24,771 nt of DNA from Pseudomonadota bacterium (GTDB taxonomy: Bacteria; Bdellovibrionota; Bacteriovoracia; Bacteriovoracales; Bacteriovoracaceae): assembly GCA_023432655.1 (NCBI GenBank), contig JAEYUK010000365.1, positions 1 through 24,771 on the forward strand, in the 5' to 3' direction. A program made the translations under genes and the position numbers. This document shows positions 24,215 to 24,771 of the stretch, in pieces. Each line of letters opens with the position of its first letter. The stretch's first letter is position 1. A model generated the notes under the pieces. It was not told the DNA's origin. It saw only the letters and a program-made list of their open reading frames with translations, and ran no database searches.

Positions 24215-24771
24215 TCACCGGTATTCCTGGGCCTTGATCTTCACTTGAGCTAAAAACTGGTCGAAGGCCGATTGGATTTTTATTTCCTGCGGAGATTTTA
24301 CTTTTACCTGATTTTCAATAATCGAAATTAATTCATCATGGCCCGCTTGCTCATCGGAGGCAAGAGGCTCCTGATTTGCGCTGGCCTTAAGTTCTTTGAC
24401 TTTGTTTAGTTTTTCAAGGGAAGGGATGTCACCAGGATTTAATTCAAGAATCTTTTCCAGCAGTTCGATCGCCTTATCGTAATACTGTTGAGCGCAGTAC
24501 AGATCGATGAGGGTATGGGAAACGATAGGGGTATCAGAAGAAATTGAGCTGGCATTAACATCGTCAATATCACCTTCTTCTTCAAACTCATCTGCATAAA
24601 AATCATCTTCAAGACTTCTTTCTGTGACCTCATTCTTAAGTATCGGATGTTCTTCGATTGGAGACTGAGTCATAACCCATTGGTCTTCATCATCGTTTAC
24701 AGGAGTCGTTTCCTCTAACAGAGGTTTTTCTTCTTCCGATGATGGACGGTTAAAATCAACCTGAACCCAAT
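24215..24771 (-). CDS. Acidic protein with TPR-like unit, 5' end outside window
   Basis: The frame stays open for 32 codons beyond the ATG at 24673 to the window edge, so that ATG is probably internal and the gene is truncated. The visible 185 residues begin with a strongly acidic, low-complexity stretch (for example NRPSSEEEKPLLEE and DDFYADEFEEEGDIDD). One TPR-like helix pair follows: LIDLYCAQQYYDKAIELLEK, with NPGDIPSLEKL after it. A helical, charged C-terminal tail ends QVKIKAQEYR. The helix pair resembles the C-terminal unit of TPR proteins found next to such gene clusters in related phyla, but that is from memory. It is co-directional with aroQ (5-base gap) and probably in the same operon. 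Function unknown. Confidence 0.75.
   Translation of the reverse strand, partial: WVQVDFNRPSSEEEKPLLEETTPVNDDEDQWVMTQSPIEEHPILKNEVTERSLEDDFYADEFEEEGDIDDVNASSISSDTPIVSHTLIDLYCAQQYYDKAIELLEKILELNPGDIPSLEKLNKVKELKASANQEPLASDEQAGHDELISIIENQVKVKSPQEIKIQSAFDQFLAQVKIKAQEYR

Noticed and set aside
24671..24673. ATG at 24673 as a true start of the acidic TPR protein
   Set aside because: No stop codon occurs upstream to the window edge and the upstream residues have the same acidic character.
1..24771. CRISPR array, tRNA, insertion sequence or prophage signs
   Set aside because: Intergenic gaps are all under about 140 bases, without repeated units, cloverleaf-like sequence, transposase or phage genes; the genes fit a normal chromosomal segment.

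Overview
The window reads as a compact piece of a Gram-negative chromosome with moderate to low GC (about 40-43 % by eye). The outer-membrane assembly genes, secreted metalloproteases, AMIN-type protein and general protein style suggest a predatory or free-living member of the Bdellovibrionota, class Bacteriovoracia (Bacteriovorax/Peredibacter type). That placement is an inference from protein character; no marker such as 16S rRNA is present. I see no tRNA, rRNA, CRISPR array, insertion sequence or prophage gene.

Layout. Two genes lie on the plus strand at the left edge: the C-terminal part of a long-chain acyl-CoA synthetase (2-667) and rpoZ (808-1020), the latter with its own promoter and terminator. 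Everything else is on the minus strand, listed here in transcription order from the right edge. (1) A housekeeping operon: 5'-truncated acidic/TPR protein, aroQ, efp, accB, accC (24771-21367), with gaps of 5, 11, 1 and -1 nt. (2) An envelope operon: TPR protein, tamB, tamA-like omp85 (21320-13100), coupled by two 4-base overlaps. (3) rplM-rpsI (12963-12101), with a good sigma70-type promoter and a terminator. (4) A divergent UvrA paralogue (12010-9371). (5) A secreted-protein pair: a companion protein and a matrixin-like metalloprotease, both with a C-terminal membrane segment (9305-6832). (6) An AMIN-domain protein and lon (6779-3723), with promoter and terminator. (7) A second secreted metalloprotease, translationally coupled to a small secreted protein (3600-1070). 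No stretch longer than about 140 bases lacks a gene.

How the genes work together. The acc genes start fatty-acid synthesis, and the edge acyl-CoA ligase activates fatty acids. EF-P, L13, S9 and omega serve gene expression. TamA/TamB probably link inner and outer membranes for outer-membrane protein or lipid delivery, here with an unusually long POTRA arm and a co-translated TPR protein. Lon and the UvrA-like protein belong to quality control and DNA-damage families. The two unrelated metalloprotease loci are the accessory, possibly lifestyle-linked, part.

Most interesting items: the UvrA paralogue whose second ATPase site has lost its catalytic glutamate and H-loop histidine; the TamA-like protein with about seven POTRA-like repeats in a TPR-tamB-tamA operon; the metalloprotease with an HExxHxxGLxDEY site coupled to a small secreted partner; and the matrixin/companion pair that both end in a hydrophobic segment plus a basic tail. 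I did not find a wholly new multi-gene system that I could defend from sequence alone.
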